Assembly: GCA_965657215.1 (NCBI GenBank)
Contig: CBFHNR010000005.1
Coordinates: 62,001 to 126,000 of the forward strand
Origin: JAHEJA01 sp965657215
Lineage (GTDB): Bacteria; Pseudomonadota; Alphaproteobacteria; Rhodobacterales; Rhodobacteraceae
DNA: 64,000 nucleotides
Reading direction: 5' to 3'
The notes under the pieces are model-generated. The model saw nothing but the letters and a program-made list of their open reading frames with translations, was not told the origin of the DNA and ran no database searches. How positions within the stretch are numbered: the first letter of the stretch is position 1; every line of letters begins with the position of its first letter. This document shows, piece by piece, positions 42,388 through 50,832 of the stretch. The position numbers and the translations under genes were made by a program.

Positions 42388-44399
42388 CGCCAAAATGGCT
42401 GTGCGCTGGCCATGATCCCTTGGGCCTTGGCCAAGATGCGTGTGCCCCAATGGGCCGCGGGAATATCGGAGGCCTCTATTCGATCCAAGACAACTTCAAT
42501 CGGGCAAGCCTGTTTGGTTTTCGGATCAAAGTAACGCGGATACTCAATGAGCGTGGCATGAAGCAGGCGGTCCAGATCAATGCGGGCATGTCGGCGGGCG
42601 GGGATTTTGCCAAGGTCCGTTGTCAGCCCCCATCCTGCATAAAACGGCGCGCCATAGGTTGTGACCCTTTTGCCGCGCACCAAGGCTTCAAACCCCATGA
42701 GGGAGGTCATGGTATGGACCTCGTCCACTTGGTTAATAAGCGCGATTGCGTCCCCTGTGTCGGCGATGAGATCGGCATAGGCCAAGGCCACTTCTGACGC
42801 CACTGCACCAATACGCAGACCCGTTTCGACATCGGGATGGGGTTTGTAAATGATCACGGCCTCAGGGTTCGCGGCGCGCACGGCCTTGAGCAAGTCCAAG
42901 TTCGTTCGCACATGGGACGTGCCTGTGCGAATTGAGGCATCATCTTCGACTTGACCCGGGACCAAAATTTTGTGGCCTTCTGGGAGCTCATAATCGACAC
43001 CGTCGAGGTTATATTTGCTAAGCGAGGTGGCACAAAGGCGTTCTCTGATACGCTCTGCGCGCCTTTGTTGATCTGGTCTCAAGAGGGGCGCAGACAGGAT
43101 GATCTGTTCCAGACGGCTGAGCTTGGTTGGATCATAGTAGATCCCCAAATCATCACAGACCAAAGACAAAGGTGGCACCAATGTCGCGCCAAGCCATTTG
43201 GAGCGGATAAATCCGTCTTCGACACGGGTGTGTTGATCCTCTGGCTGGCTTTTGCCTGCCCAAATCATATGAGGGCGATCAGGTCGGGGGGCATCCTGAA
43301 AGACCATCTTTTTATAGCGGCCAAAGATGTCTTGGAAATATTTACGTTTCCACAAACGGATGTGGGCCCCGCTCCAGCCATGTCGATCCTCGCGCCATGC
43401 ACGGGTGCGTGCCTCAAGCGCGGCAATGACATCTTCGAGCGCGCAGAGGCGGTCGTGATAGGGATCATACCATGTGGGATAGAGGATCATAGCAGCAGCG
43501 AATAATTGCGCTTTGGTGAGCTTGCGTTGGCGGCGCTGGAGGGGGAACTGATCATCGCTCAATCCCCAGCCTGCATAAAACGGCTGGCCAAAGACACGCG
43601 GTTTATGGCCCATCATGATGGCTTCAAACCCGAATTGTGAGGACACTGTGTAAACCGCAATCGCCCCTTCGAGCAAAGCAAATGGGGACACAGGGTCGCT
43701 CAGTAAAGAGATATGATCCGTAGTGCAATGCTCAGGCTCATAATAGCCCTGTCGCAAGCCGCTATTGGTTTCTGGGTGGGTCTTGATCACAATGCGTGTG
43801 TTGGGATGTTCCTCTTGCGCATAATAGAGCATTTCCGCAAAGAGCGCGGGATTGCCTTTTGACGCGGTAACTGAGGCATCATCGCGCGCTTGATCAATCA
43901 CCAACACATATCCCGCCTCGGGACAGGGCAGATCAAGGTCAGTTGCCGTGTATTTGCTAAGGTGCGACTGTGTTATCCGCTCTATCGCCAATTTTGCACG
44001 CTGCAAAACCGCGCTGTCATCCAAGGGATCTGTAGCAAGGAGGTGTTCCAAATCCGAGGGTGTAGAAGAGGGATCGAAATGCACGCCAGAATGATCAATC
44101 AAGAGGCCCATGGCCGCCTCGCCCTGAACCTTGGTTGGAAAGAGGCTGCGCAGAAAGGCATCTTCGACGGTGATGAGCGAACAGCCCTGTTTTGCGGCCA
44201 CCTGTTTGCCACGATGCGCCGTCGGAGAATTGCCCCAGATCACAACGCTATCTTTGGGCGAGGGCCAGCCTGCTTTGATCTGATAGCCTGCGAGGTTCAA
44301 AATGCGGCGCGTGGTTTTCTGAGTGAAAAAGCCGCCATTGAATGCAAAAGCCCGCGTAAGCGAACGGGGCTTGCGCGGGCTTTGTGAGCGTGAGTGCAT
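42384..44399 (-). CDS. kpsC: Capsule polysaccharide Kdo-transferase KpsC
   Basis: A 671-residue protein made of two homologous halves. Each has a nucleotide-sugar half (AGYVLVIDQARDDASVTASKG; GHKILVPGQVEDDASIRTG), a KTHPETNSG or KPHPDVETG motif and a PFYAGWGLS/PFYAGWGLT motif. This duplication is the mark of KpsC, which alternates beta-2,4 and beta-2,7 links of the poly-Kdo capsule linker on lipid. It starts five bases after the export gene stop. A terminator-like hairpin covers its first codons. It ends 4 bases inside the convergent ribD. Confidence 0.93.
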   Translation of the reverse strand: MHSRSQSPRKPRSLTRAFAFNGGFFTQKTTRRILNLAGYQIKAGWPSPKDSVVIWGNSPTAHRGKQVAAKQGCSLITVEDAFLRSLFPTKVQGEAAMGLLIDHSGVHFDPSSTPSDLEHLLATDPLDDSAVLQRAKLAIERITQSHLSKYTATDLDLPCPEAGYVLVIDQARDDASVTASKGNPALFAEMLYYAQEEHPNTRIVIKTHPETNSGLRQGYYEPEHCTTDHISLLSDPVSPFALLEGAIAVYTVSSQFGFEAIMMGHKPRVFGQPFYAGWGLSDDQFPLQRRQRKLTKAQLFAAAMILYPTWYDPYHDRLCALEDVIAALEARTRAWREDRHGWSGAHIRLWKRKYFQDIFGRYKKMVFQDAPRPDRPHMIWAGKSQPEDQHTRVEDGFIRSKWLGATLVPPLSLVCDDLGIYYDPTKLSRLEQIILSAPLLRPDQQRRAERIRERLCATSLSKYNLDGVDYELPEGHKILVPGQVEDDASIRTGTSHVRTNLDLLKAVRAANPEAVIIYKPHPDVETGLRIGAVASEVALAYADLIADTGDAIALINQVDEVHTMTSLMGFEALVRGKRVTTYGAPFYAGWGLTTDLGKIPARRHARIDLDRLLHATLIEYPRYFDPKTKQACPIEVVLDRIEASDIPAAHWGTRILAKAQGIMASAQPFWR
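44346..44383 (-). terminator. Terminator-like hairpin inside the 5' end of kpsC
   Basis: On the minus strand AAAGCCCGCG (44383-44374) pairs perfectly with CGCGGGCTTT (44356-44347), with three further inner pairs (AAG/CTT), a 9-base loop and a TTTT run. It looks like an intrinsic terminator but lies within codons 6-18 of kpsC. Confidence 0.6.
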
Positions 44400-44404
44400 T
44401 GTTA

Positions 44405-45550
44405 TTACTGACCTGAGAGGGTCGACACAGAGCTGTTAAGTGTATTCACCGCAGAGAGCGACCCAGTTGTTGCAGCAATCGCTTTGTTCCATTGTGAGAA
44501 TGGCGCTTCGGTGACGTAAACCGTGTCTTGATCACGGATCACAAAATCACGTGCCATGAACATGCCATTCGGTTTTGTCAGGTCCAAGACATAGACCATC
44601 CGTTGTGCGCCCTCTAGATCATCGCGCCCCATAACTTGGTTCGCAATTTCTGCAGGTTCGTTGCGGAAAACAAAGATACCTTTGGGATCCGCGTTTATTG
44701 CGGAAAGACCGCCAACCTCAGCCAAGGCTTCGATGGCTGAAATAGTTTGGGTCGGGAAAGGAACGCGTGCTTGCGCGCCCGTTGCCCCCATTGAGGTAAA
44801 GGCACGTGTATCGGTTTCCACCAAAATACGATCCCCACCGCGAAGGGCGATATCCATGTCTGGATTGTCATATAAATCTTGGAACCAGATTTTTTCACGC
44901 TTGTTGCCTCGGATGAGGGTCACTTGCGCGACTTCTGGAACGATGGTCACACCGCCAGCACGCGCCAACATTGTCGATAGCGTGCGGGTTGGGCGTTCAA
45001 TCGCATAGACACCTTGTCCTCCAACGGCTCCGATCAAGGATACAGTCGATCCATCGCCCGCTAAGCGGCGCACTTGGACTTGGGGATCAGGTGTTTGATC
45101 TTTTAGTTTGTTTGCAATCACGCGGCGGACGGCTTCGGGGGAATTGCCCGAAGCTTTGATCCGGCCGGCATAGGGGACAAAGATGAACCCAGCCCCGTCA
45201 ACTTGGACTTCTTCCAAGGCGGTTGCATTGGTTCCTTGCGGTGCCAAAAGAGCGTCGTCTACGTTTTCCCAAATGGTCAATCCAAGTGTATCACCCGGTC
45301 TAATTGTGTCGGATCCGACGACGGCGGCGTTACGAAAAGATTTACTAAACCCAAGCGAGGGGCGCACGGCTGTTGCGCGTGTGACATGGTCGTTGACGTC
45401 AATCACGAATGCATCGCCTTGGCGCTGTACAGATCCTTCAAAGATTTCGCGTTTGTTTGGGCCAACACGGGGAAGTCCACAGGACCCCAGTATTGCCACA
45501 ACGGACACTAGGGCGACTGCCTTCGCCCATCGGGTTGTATTCGATTTCAC
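44405..45550 (-). CDS. Capsule polysaccharide export outer-membrane protein (Wza/KpsD family)
   Basis: A 381-residue lipoprotein. The lipobox ILGSC puts the lipid Cys at residue 24. The poly_export domain (SDTIRPGDTLGLTIWENVDD, then GAGFIFVPYAGRIKASGNS) is followed by SLBB-type repeats. It would form the outer-membrane channel for capsule. It starts with GTG, with AGGAG eight bases upstream, and the leader before it is A/T-rich. The ABC partners KpsM, KpsT and KpsE are not in the window. Confidence 0.92.
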   Translation of the reverse strand: MKSNTTRWAKAVALVSVVAILGSCGLPRVGPNKREIFEGSVQRQGDAFVIDVNDHVTRATAVRPSLGFSKSFRNAAVVGSDTIRPGDTLGLTIWENVDDALLAPQGTNATALEEVQVDGAGFIFVPYAGRIKASGNSPEAVRRVIANKLKDQTPDPQVQVRRLAGDGSTVSLIGAVGGQGVYAIERPTRTLSTMLARAGGVTIVPEVAQVTLIRGNKREKIWFQDLYDNPDMDIALRGGDRILVETDTRAFTSMGATGAQARVPFPTQTISAIEALAEVGGLSAINADPKGIFVFRNEPAEIANQVMGRDDLEGAQRMVYVLDLTKPNGMFMARDFVIRDQDTVYVTEAPFSQWNKAIAATTGSLSAVNTLNSSVSTLSGQ

Positions 45551-45637
45551 TGCTCGGTCTCCTCGACCTAATTTTTTTATATTTTTTTTAGGATAGCGAA
45601 AAAACTATGAGTTGAAAAGACTTTTGCTGATTTGGGC

Positions 45638-46942
45638 TTAGTTCACTGCTCGCAACTGTTGCCTTGGTGCCGCGTGGCCTGATTTCAGCGCCTCATACGG
45701 GTCCTCGTCGCTGAGCATCATATCTATAACGAGTCTGAGGGCTTGGCGACGCCCTTTTGAGGAATAAAACCCGCCTGGAACCTGACTGGTTTCCATCAAA
45801 TAGCGACGAAATTCCTTGTAAGCGCGGTTGTCGGGTCGCGTGGGGGCCGCGAAAAATTCTGCCAAAGATTGATCAGACATGAATTCAGGTTTTGAATAGA
45901 CGGCCTTGCCAAAAGCTTTGAGAGGTATGCCGCGCCAGAGGACTTGTTGTCCTGCGGTTGAATTCACCGTCACCGCAGTGCGTGCATCATTCAACAGCTT
46001 GGCCAGTTTCCCACCGCGCACATAGTGAATGCGATCTTCGAGACCGTAGTCTTTGGCCAGAGTTTTTAGCGCGTCACTGATTTTTGCACGACCATCTTCG
46101 AGGGGATGTGCCTTGAACACAAGGTGATGATGCGATGGGGCCCCCTTGGCAAAGTTCTCAACACAAAGCGTTAAGAAGTCTGTCATGGTGTCAAAAGGGG
46201 AGTGCATTTGAAACGAGGCGTCGTGTTCCAATTGCAATAAAACCAAGTGATAAGGGAAACCACCGCGATGAATTTTGCGTGTTGCCAAGGCACGGCGGAT
46301 GGAATGGAACGGCATCATCCCAAGCCGCTTGACATAAAGCTTGAACTCTTGCGCCACGGTCAAGGTACGATGAGGGCGGAAGTTGGGAAACTTGCGGTTT
46401 CGAAACATCACGTGCCAATGATAGAGCGCGCCATAAAACACATGTTGACGTGTATCGTCCCAATGCGCAGGCGGAAGAGGCATTTCCAAAGTGGAATTTT
46501 CCAAATCTTCGCGCATTTGATCCACGGTCATATCCATCAACTTGGAATGTCCGTTCGCTCCATTTCGCTCATAGGTAAACCAATAGGGGCGCAGGTATCC
46601 TTCTTCAAAAACGTGAACTGTTATGTTTTTGGCTTTGGCAATTGCGATAGCTTGCGCATGAATAGCGCGTGTGTCGCCATAAAGCACAATGTCCGTGACA
46701 GATTTCCCGTCCACTGTCGTTTCAAAAAACGTCTCCCAGTGGTCCAAAGTATCGTTAAAGCCAATAAATCGTTCAGGGTTACGCCAAAAATAGGCATCTC
46801 CTTGGTTAAACCCAATTCGCCAAACCTCTGCCTTTGCTTTGGTTAGCATGGTTGCGAGCTGATCAAAGAACGGCCCATGGGGTCCCTGCAGGAATAAAAA
46901 TACCCGATTTTTGAACATCACATTTGTGAAAGCGTTGTTCAT
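45638..46942 (-). CDS. kpsS: Capsule polysaccharide Kdo-transferase KpsS
   Basis: A 434-residue protein of the capsule polysaccharide synthesis family. Recognised blocks are FLFLQGPHGPFFDQLATML, IHVFEEGYLRPYWFTYERNG-like stretch (EEGYLRPYWFT) and VLLQLEHDASFQMHSPF, HHHLVFKAHPLEDG. KpsS adds the first Kdo to the phospholipid anchor, and KpsC then extends it. A second in-frame ATG eight codons later is possible. It is the first gene of the capsule unit and is divergent from ribE. Confidence 0.92.
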   Translation of the reverse strand: MNNAFTNVMFKNRVFLFLQGPHGPFFDQLATMLTKAKAEVWRIGFNQGDAYFWRNPERFIGFNDTLDHWETFFETTVDGKSVTDIVLYGDTRAIHAQAIAIAKAKNITVHVFEEGYLRPYWFTYERNGANGHSKLMDMTVDQMREDLENSTLEMPLPPAHWDDTRQHVFYGALYHWHVMFRNRKFPNFRPHRTLTVAQEFKLYVKRLGMMPFHSIRRALATRKIHRGGFPYHLVLLQLEHDASFQMHSPFDTMTDFLTLCVENFAKGAPSHHHLVFKAHPLEDGRAKISDALKTLAKDYGLEDRIHYVRGGKLAKLLNDARTAVTVNSTAGQQVLWRGIPLKAFGKAVYSKPEFMSDQSLAEFFAAPTRPDNRAYKEFRRYLMETSQVPGGFYSSKGRRQALRLVIDMMLSDEDPYEALKSGHAAPRQQLRAVN

Positions 46943-47051
46943 TTCTAATCTTTACTCCATAACAAAGACATACCAAACTAAGTCTGGTCTATTTAGGTAT
47001 TTCGGCAAAAATACGGCAAAGCTTAGGTAATCTAAGGGGAAAATTGTTAAA

Positions 47052-47639
47052 ATGTTCACTGGAATAGTCACGGATATGGGTGAAATCGTTGAATTAGAGC
47101 AACGGGGTGATCTCAGAGCGCGCATCAAAACGTCTTATGACACAGGCGGAATCGATATCGGGGCCTCTATCGCGTGCAATGGTGTGTGCCTCACCGCGAT
47201 TGAATTGGGTCCAGATTGGTTTGACGTCGAAATTAGTGCCGAGAGTGTTTCAAAAACCAATATTGGGACTTGGACGGTTGGGGCACGGGTTAATCTTGAA
47301 CGCGCACTTAAGGTTGGTGATGAGCTGGGCGGGCATATTGTATCTGGGCACGTGGATGACGTGGCTGAGATCGTCAAAATCCTCGATGAAGGTGATAGCA
47401 CGCGTGTTACAATCAAAACCACACCTGCATTATCGCGATTTATTGCCTCCAAAGGGTCAATTACCTTGAACGGCACATCCTTGACAGTCAACGAAGTTGA
47501 GGGCGATGAATTTGGCGTAAACTTTGTTCCCCATACCAAAAAAGTGACCACTTGGGGCGAGATGGCCGAAGGCGACAAAGTCAATCTCGAGGTTGATACA
47601 ATGGCGCGTTACGTCGCGCGATTGCATGAAACATCTTAA
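47052..47639 (+). CDS. ribE: Riboflavin synthase alpha subunit
   Basis: A 195-residue enzyme built from two similar lumazine-binding halves. The first begins MFTGIVTDMGEIVELEQRGD and the second GGHIVSGHVDDVAEIVKIL; IACNGVCLTAIELG and LNGTSLTVNEVEGDEFGVNF are matching loops. It joins two lumazine molecules to form riboflavin. Family naming varies (ribE or ribC). It lies next to the capsule genes, with lumazine synthase (ribH) not present here. Confidence 0.95.
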   Translation: MFTGIVTDMGEIVELEQRGDLRARIKTSYDTGGIDIGASIACNGVCLTAIELGPDWFDVEISAESVSKTNIGTWTVGARVNLERALKVGDELGGHIVSGHVDDVAEIVKILDEGDSTRVTIKTTPALSRFIASKGSITLNGTSLTVNEVEGDEFGVNFVPHTKKVTTWGEMAEGDKVNLEVDTMARYVARLHETS

Positions 47640-47650
47640 AAATTAACTGT

Positions 47651-48706
47651 TCAATCGATCCGATTGAACCCTTCGATAAGTTGGCGCAGACCAAACCATG
47701 CGCCAGCAAATATCGACGCAAACGTAATAGGCGCTGTGAGGGCAAGCACACTAAAGGCCGATATCCCTTGCCCAACAGAGCATCCCATAGCAATGACGGC
47801 ACCTGCGCCCATGATAGCGGCACCGATGATTTGGCGGCGCAATTCACGGGGGTCTTCGCAGGCTTCCCATCGGAAATGTCCTTTGAAGAGAGAGCCAATA
47901 AAGGCTCCGATTAAGACGCCAGACACTGAGCCAATTGCAAAATTTGGGCTTAGGGCGCTTCCGAGCATTGCATAAACAATTGTATCACCAACAGGGGCGG
48001 AAAACGTGTGCGAGACGACTGGTGTCGCAGCAAACCCAACATCAGCAACCCAATGCGTTCCGATCCAAGCGGAAACAATTGCAACCGCAACAATTAACGC
48101 CCAAAAGACGGATTTTATATCTTGGCGGAAGGTGCGATTGAACAGCATTGCGATGACGATCACTGCGCCAATGAGGCCGCCGATAATCTGCGACGACATG
48201 CCAAGAGCAGAGGCGAGCATATGCGCGATTCCATCGGGTGTGCCTGTATTTTCGATCGGAGGAAACAGAGTGATCCGCAAGGGGGCTAAAGGGCCAGACA
48301 AAACAACATAGGCAGAGATACCCATAATGATCACAATGACAAAAGACCTTAGATCGCCGCCGCCCAATCGCGCCAAAGCGCCGTAGCCACAATTCCCACA
48401 TAGCGCCATGCCATAGCCAAACATCAAACCCCCTATTATGGCTGCGATGATATTCGCGCTTTGAACAAGGTAGAGGGATTGCGTCGGATCAAATATTCCA
48501 AGGGCAGATAGGCCAAAGACACCCATGATGGAGGCTCCGATAGAAATACCCCACATGCGCATGCGCGTATCATTCCCCCCGTAGATGAAGTCTTCGAGCG
48601 CCCCTAATGTACAAAACCGACCAATGCGCGCCGCAAGCCCCAGAAGGGTGCCGCCAATGATCCCGATCAAGGCTAATATCGTATTTTCAGACGCGAACTC
48701 GAACAT
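47651..48706 (-). CDS. YeeE/YedE (TsuA-like) sulfur-compound transporter
   Basis: A 351-residue inner-membrane protein with about ten membrane segments. Conserved Cys motifs are GRFCTLGALEDF (C32), LCGNCGYGALARLGGGDLRS (C103, C106) and MGCSVGQGISAFSV near the end. These match the cysteines that move thiosulfate through TsuA-type carriers. The place beside soxR makes uptake of thiosulfate or another sulfur species likely. A dyad lies 36 bases before its start. Confidence 0.88.
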   Translation of the reverse strand: MFEFASENTILALIGIIGGTLLGLAARIGRFCTLGALEDFIYGGNDTRMRMWGISIGASIMGVFGLSALGIFDPTQSLYLVQSANIIAAIIGGLMFGYGMALCGNCGYGALARLGGGDLRSFVIVIIMGISAYVVLSGPLAPLRITLFPPIENTGTPDGIAHMLASALGMSSQIIGGLIGAVIVIAMLFNRTFRQDIKSVFWALIVAVAIVSAWIGTHWVADVGFAATPVVSHTFSAPVGDTIVYAMLGSALSPNFAIGSVSGVLIGAFIGSLFKGHFRWEACEDPRELRRQIIGAAIMGAGAVIAMGCSVGQGISAFSVLALTAPITFASIFAGAWFGLRQLIEGFNRID

Positions 48707-48741
48707 GGGTGCCTCACAATTTGTTGGGGTACTGTAGGAGT

Positions 48742-48761
48742 ATTCGTTTCAAGAAATCAAT
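48742..48761. promoter_or_regulatory. Dyad between soxR and the YeeE/YedE gene, candidate SoxR operator
   Basis: ATTCGTTTCAAGAAATCAAT is a near-palindrome with TTTC-AA-GAAA at its centre and ATT/AAT at the ends. It matches ATTC-N8-GAAT, the element bound by SqrR/BigR repressors, except for AAAT in place of GAAT. It fills the 58-base gap. Confidence 0.5.
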
Positions 48762-48764
48762 ATT

Positions 48765-49106
48765 TTAGTTTGGTTCATCTTTGCAGAACAAATCATAGAC
48801 CACTTCTAAAACGCGCTTGGGTTTGTCATCGGCGAGGCGGTAATAAATCGTCTTGCCATCGCGCCGTGGGATCACCAATCCTTCGAGGCGCAGGCGTGAG
48901 AGCTGTTGTGACACAGCGGCTTGCCTTGCGGAAATCAGGTCTTCTAATTCGGTTACGGATTTTTCACCACTGACGAGGTGACACAAGATCATCAATCGGC
49001 CTTCGTGGCTGATGGCTTTCAGGAATCCAGAGGCGGTCGTTGCTTTTTCAACGACGGCATCAATTTCTTGTTCCGACATATTCTCGGAGAGTACCGGTAG
49101 TACCAT
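48765..49106 (-). CDS. soxR: ArsR-family sulfur-responsive repressor SoxR
   Basis: A 113-residue winged-helix repressor of the ArsR/SmtB fold. The DNA-binding helix is SARQAAVSQQLSRLRLEGLV. Two cysteines, C42 (RLMILCHLV) and C108 (YDLFCKDE), lie at the spacing used by SqrR/BigR to form a sulfur bridge, and the ELCVCDL metal site is absent. SoxR of Paracoccus represses sox genes and binds the soxS-soxV and soxW-soxX gaps. I chose the ATG at 49106, with AAAGGA upstream. Confidence 0.9.
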   Translation of the reverse strand: MVLPVLSENMSEQEIDAVVEKATTASGFLKAISHEGRLMILCHLVSGEKSVTELEDLISARQAAVSQQLSRLRLEGLVIPRRDGKTIYYRLADDKPKRVLEVVYDLFCKDEPN

Positions 49107-49144
49107 AAGCGGGTCCTTTGCTAACGCGCTGGTTCCTCTGCGAA

Positions 49145-49636
49145 TCAAAAGGCTATGTCGTCTTCTATCGCATTGATACCCGCTTGTGCGCAAGTTTCGT
49201 CCATTTCGGGGCTTGGTGCGCCGGACACGCCGATGCCCGCTACAATTGCGCCGTCGCCTGAATAGACGACGAGGCCACCCCCCAGAGGCAAGGCTTCACT
49301 GAGGAAGCGAATGCCAAAGGCGTCTTTGCCAGCTTCAGTTGCCTCAGAGAGATCAGATGTTGAGCTGCGAAAGCTTACGGCTGTCCATGCTTTGCGACGC
49401 GAGGTTTCATAGGAATGCATGCCTGCAAATCGATCGCGGATATAGGCTTGAGGAATGCCAAAACGATCCACAACTGTCACGCCAACTTGCGCCCCTAAAT
49501 CGCGACAATGCTCCATCGTCGCAATAGCCATCGTGTTAGCCAACTCAGGTGTTATTGTCTGATGATTGACAAAGGCCTCTTCGGCAACTGTTGGGCTTGC
49601 GGCTAGGGCCGCGACGAGAACAGTAGAGCGTATCAT
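49145..49636 (-). CDS. Periplasmic GlcG/HbpS-type (DUF336) heme-binding-like protein
   Basis: A 163-residue protein with a signal peptide (cleavage near ASPTVAEEA, residue 18). The GlcG/HbpS fold pattern is TMAIATMEHCRDLGAQVGVT, FGIPQAYIRDR, ALPLGGGLVVYSGDGAIVAG and IGVSGAPSPEMDETCAQAGI. The family binds heme or cobalamin-like ligands or senses redox stress. It overlaps soxS by 4 bases and precedes soxR, so it is co-expressed with the sox regulators. A heme-supply role to the cytochromes SoxXAD is possible but inferred. Confidence 0.85.
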   Translation of the reverse strand: MIRSTVLVAALAASPTVAEEAFVNHQTITPELANTMAIATMEHCRDLGAQVGVTVVDRFGIPQAYIRDRFAGMHSYETSRRKAWTAVSFRSSTSDLSEATEAGKDAFGIRFLSEALPLGGGLVVYSGDGAIVAGIGVSGAPSPEMDETCAQAGINAIEDDIAF

Positions 49637-50004
49637 TTTGTGGATCCCTGAAAGTCTGTTTTATCTTCGAGTAATAGTTCTAGCATCGGCCAAAAGAAAT
49701 CCTCGCTCGCGTATCCTTCTAGACGGCCAATTTCGACGTTTCCCTCGATCAATAAAAATGTCGGGGTGAAGATAACGGGTGAGTTGAGATCAAGGTCACC
49801 GCCGCGTATCTCGCTAAGTTTAACGTGTCGCAGAGGGGCAAATTGACCTACTTCTGTTTTAGGGTAAATCGGTGCGAGGTCTTTGTTCCATTGACGACAA
49901 TAGACGCATCCGGGTTGTTCAACCATGATGAGTTCGACGGCTCCGACAGCGGCTGCGTAAAGCGACCAGAAGGACAAAAAGATTGCTGTAAGAAATGGCC
50001 GCAT
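49633..50004 (-). CDS. soxS: Periplasmic thioredoxin-like protein SoxS
   Basis: A 123-residue exported thioredoxin fold protein. After the signal peptide (residues 1-22), the active site CVYC is at residues 33-36 (VEQPGCVYCRQWN), and cis-Pro is in FTPTFLLIEG. SoxS of Paracoccus keeps SoxY active by reducing it. It is divergent from soxV across 73 bases, the classic sox control region. Confidence 0.9.
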   Translation of the reverse strand: MRPFLTAIFLSFWSLYAAAVGAVELIMVEQPGCVYCRQWNKDLAPIYPKTEVGQFAPLRHVKLSEIRGGDLDLNSPVIFTPTFLLIEGNVEIGRLEGYASEDFFWPMLELLLEDKTDFQGSTK

Positions 50005-50043
50005 AGAAACACTCGATTGACGTTATAGGTTTTAAACAACATA

Positions 50044-50064
50044 ATATGAATATGTGAATTATTC
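50044..50064. promoter_or_regulatory. Candidate SoxR site between soxS and soxV
   Basis: ATATGAATATGTGAATT then ATTC contains TGAAT and ATTCA half-sites and shares TGTGAATT with the perfect motif before soxX. It matches ATTC-N8-GAAT at six of eight fixed positions. The place fits the known SoxR target in Paracoccus. Confidence 0.4.
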
Positions 50065-50077
50065 AAGGAACGCAGTT

Positions 50078-50815
50078 ATGCCAGACCTGTCTATCTGGAG
50101 CGCATTTACTGGGGGGCTGCTTGTTTTCTTTTCGCCCTGTATTTTGCCCATTGTCCCATTTTACCTCAGCTATATGGCGGGGACAGGGTTAGCTGTTCTG
50201 TCAGACGACGGCGCTTTGCCTGACGGGGTGCGCAAAAAGGCGGTTCTGTCGTCCATCATGTTCTCTCTTGGGATCATTACTGTGTTTGTGCTTCTTGGGG
50301 CGGCAGCCTTTGCTGTGTCTCAGCAGTTCCGCGCTTATCAAGATGAATTTCGGATTCTGTCGGCAGCGATTATCTTTGTTCTTGGTCTGCATTTTTTAGG
50401 CGTATTGAAAATCGGCATTTTGAACAGACAATTCCAAGTGAATGCGGGGGATACAAATAACATGTCTCTCATTGGCTCCTACATCGTTGGGCTTGCCTTT
50501 GCGGCAGGGTGGACACCCTGTGTCGGCGGCGTTTTGGCGGCTGTTGTTATGACCGCGTCATTTGAGCAAACGGCCTATCAAGGCATCGGGTTGCTCTTTG
50601 TCTTTGGCATTGGGTTGACGTTGCCTTTCGTGATTGCGGCCATGTTCATCAAGGAATTCCTGCAATTTGCAGGTCGCTTCCGCAGGCATCTCGGCAAGGT
50701 CGAAAAGGCAATGGGCGCTTTGTTGATCATATTCGCGATTTTGCTTGTCACCAACTCGATCAATCTCTTTGCATTTTGGCTGATTGAAACCTTTCCAGTC
50801 TTTACGAATTTCTAA
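50078..50815 (+). CDS. soxV: CcdA/DsbD-type membrane electron carrier SoxV
   Basis: A 245-residue protein with six membrane segments. Redox cysteines lie in the Pro-Cys motifs FFSPCILPIVPFYLSYMAG (C21) and GWTPCVGGV (about 150). It carries electrons from cytoplasmic thioredoxin to periplasmic SoxW/SoxS. I chose the ATG at 50078, with AAGGA upstream. It opens the soxV-W unit. Confidence 0.92.
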   Translation: MPDLSIWSAFTGGLLVFFSPCILPIVPFYLSYMAGTGLAVLSDDGALPDGVRKKAVLSSIMFSLGIITVFVLLGAAAFAVSQQFRAYQDEFRILSAAIIFVLGLHFLGVLKIGILNRQFQVNAGDTNNMSLIGSYIVGLAFAAGWTPCVGGVLAAVVMTASFEQTAYQGIGLLFVFGIGLTLPFVIAAMFIKEFLQFAGRFRRHLGKVEKAMGALLIIFAILLVTNSINLFAFWLIETFPVFTNF

Positions 50816-50832
50816 AAACAGGAGGATACCAA

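Noticed and set aside
45551..45637. A/T-rich run between kpsS and the export gene as a terminator
   Set aside because: The CCTAA/TTAGG arms are only five bases and the tract has A-runs on the transcribed (minus) strand, not a U-tail; it may be an AT-rich leader or promoter instead.
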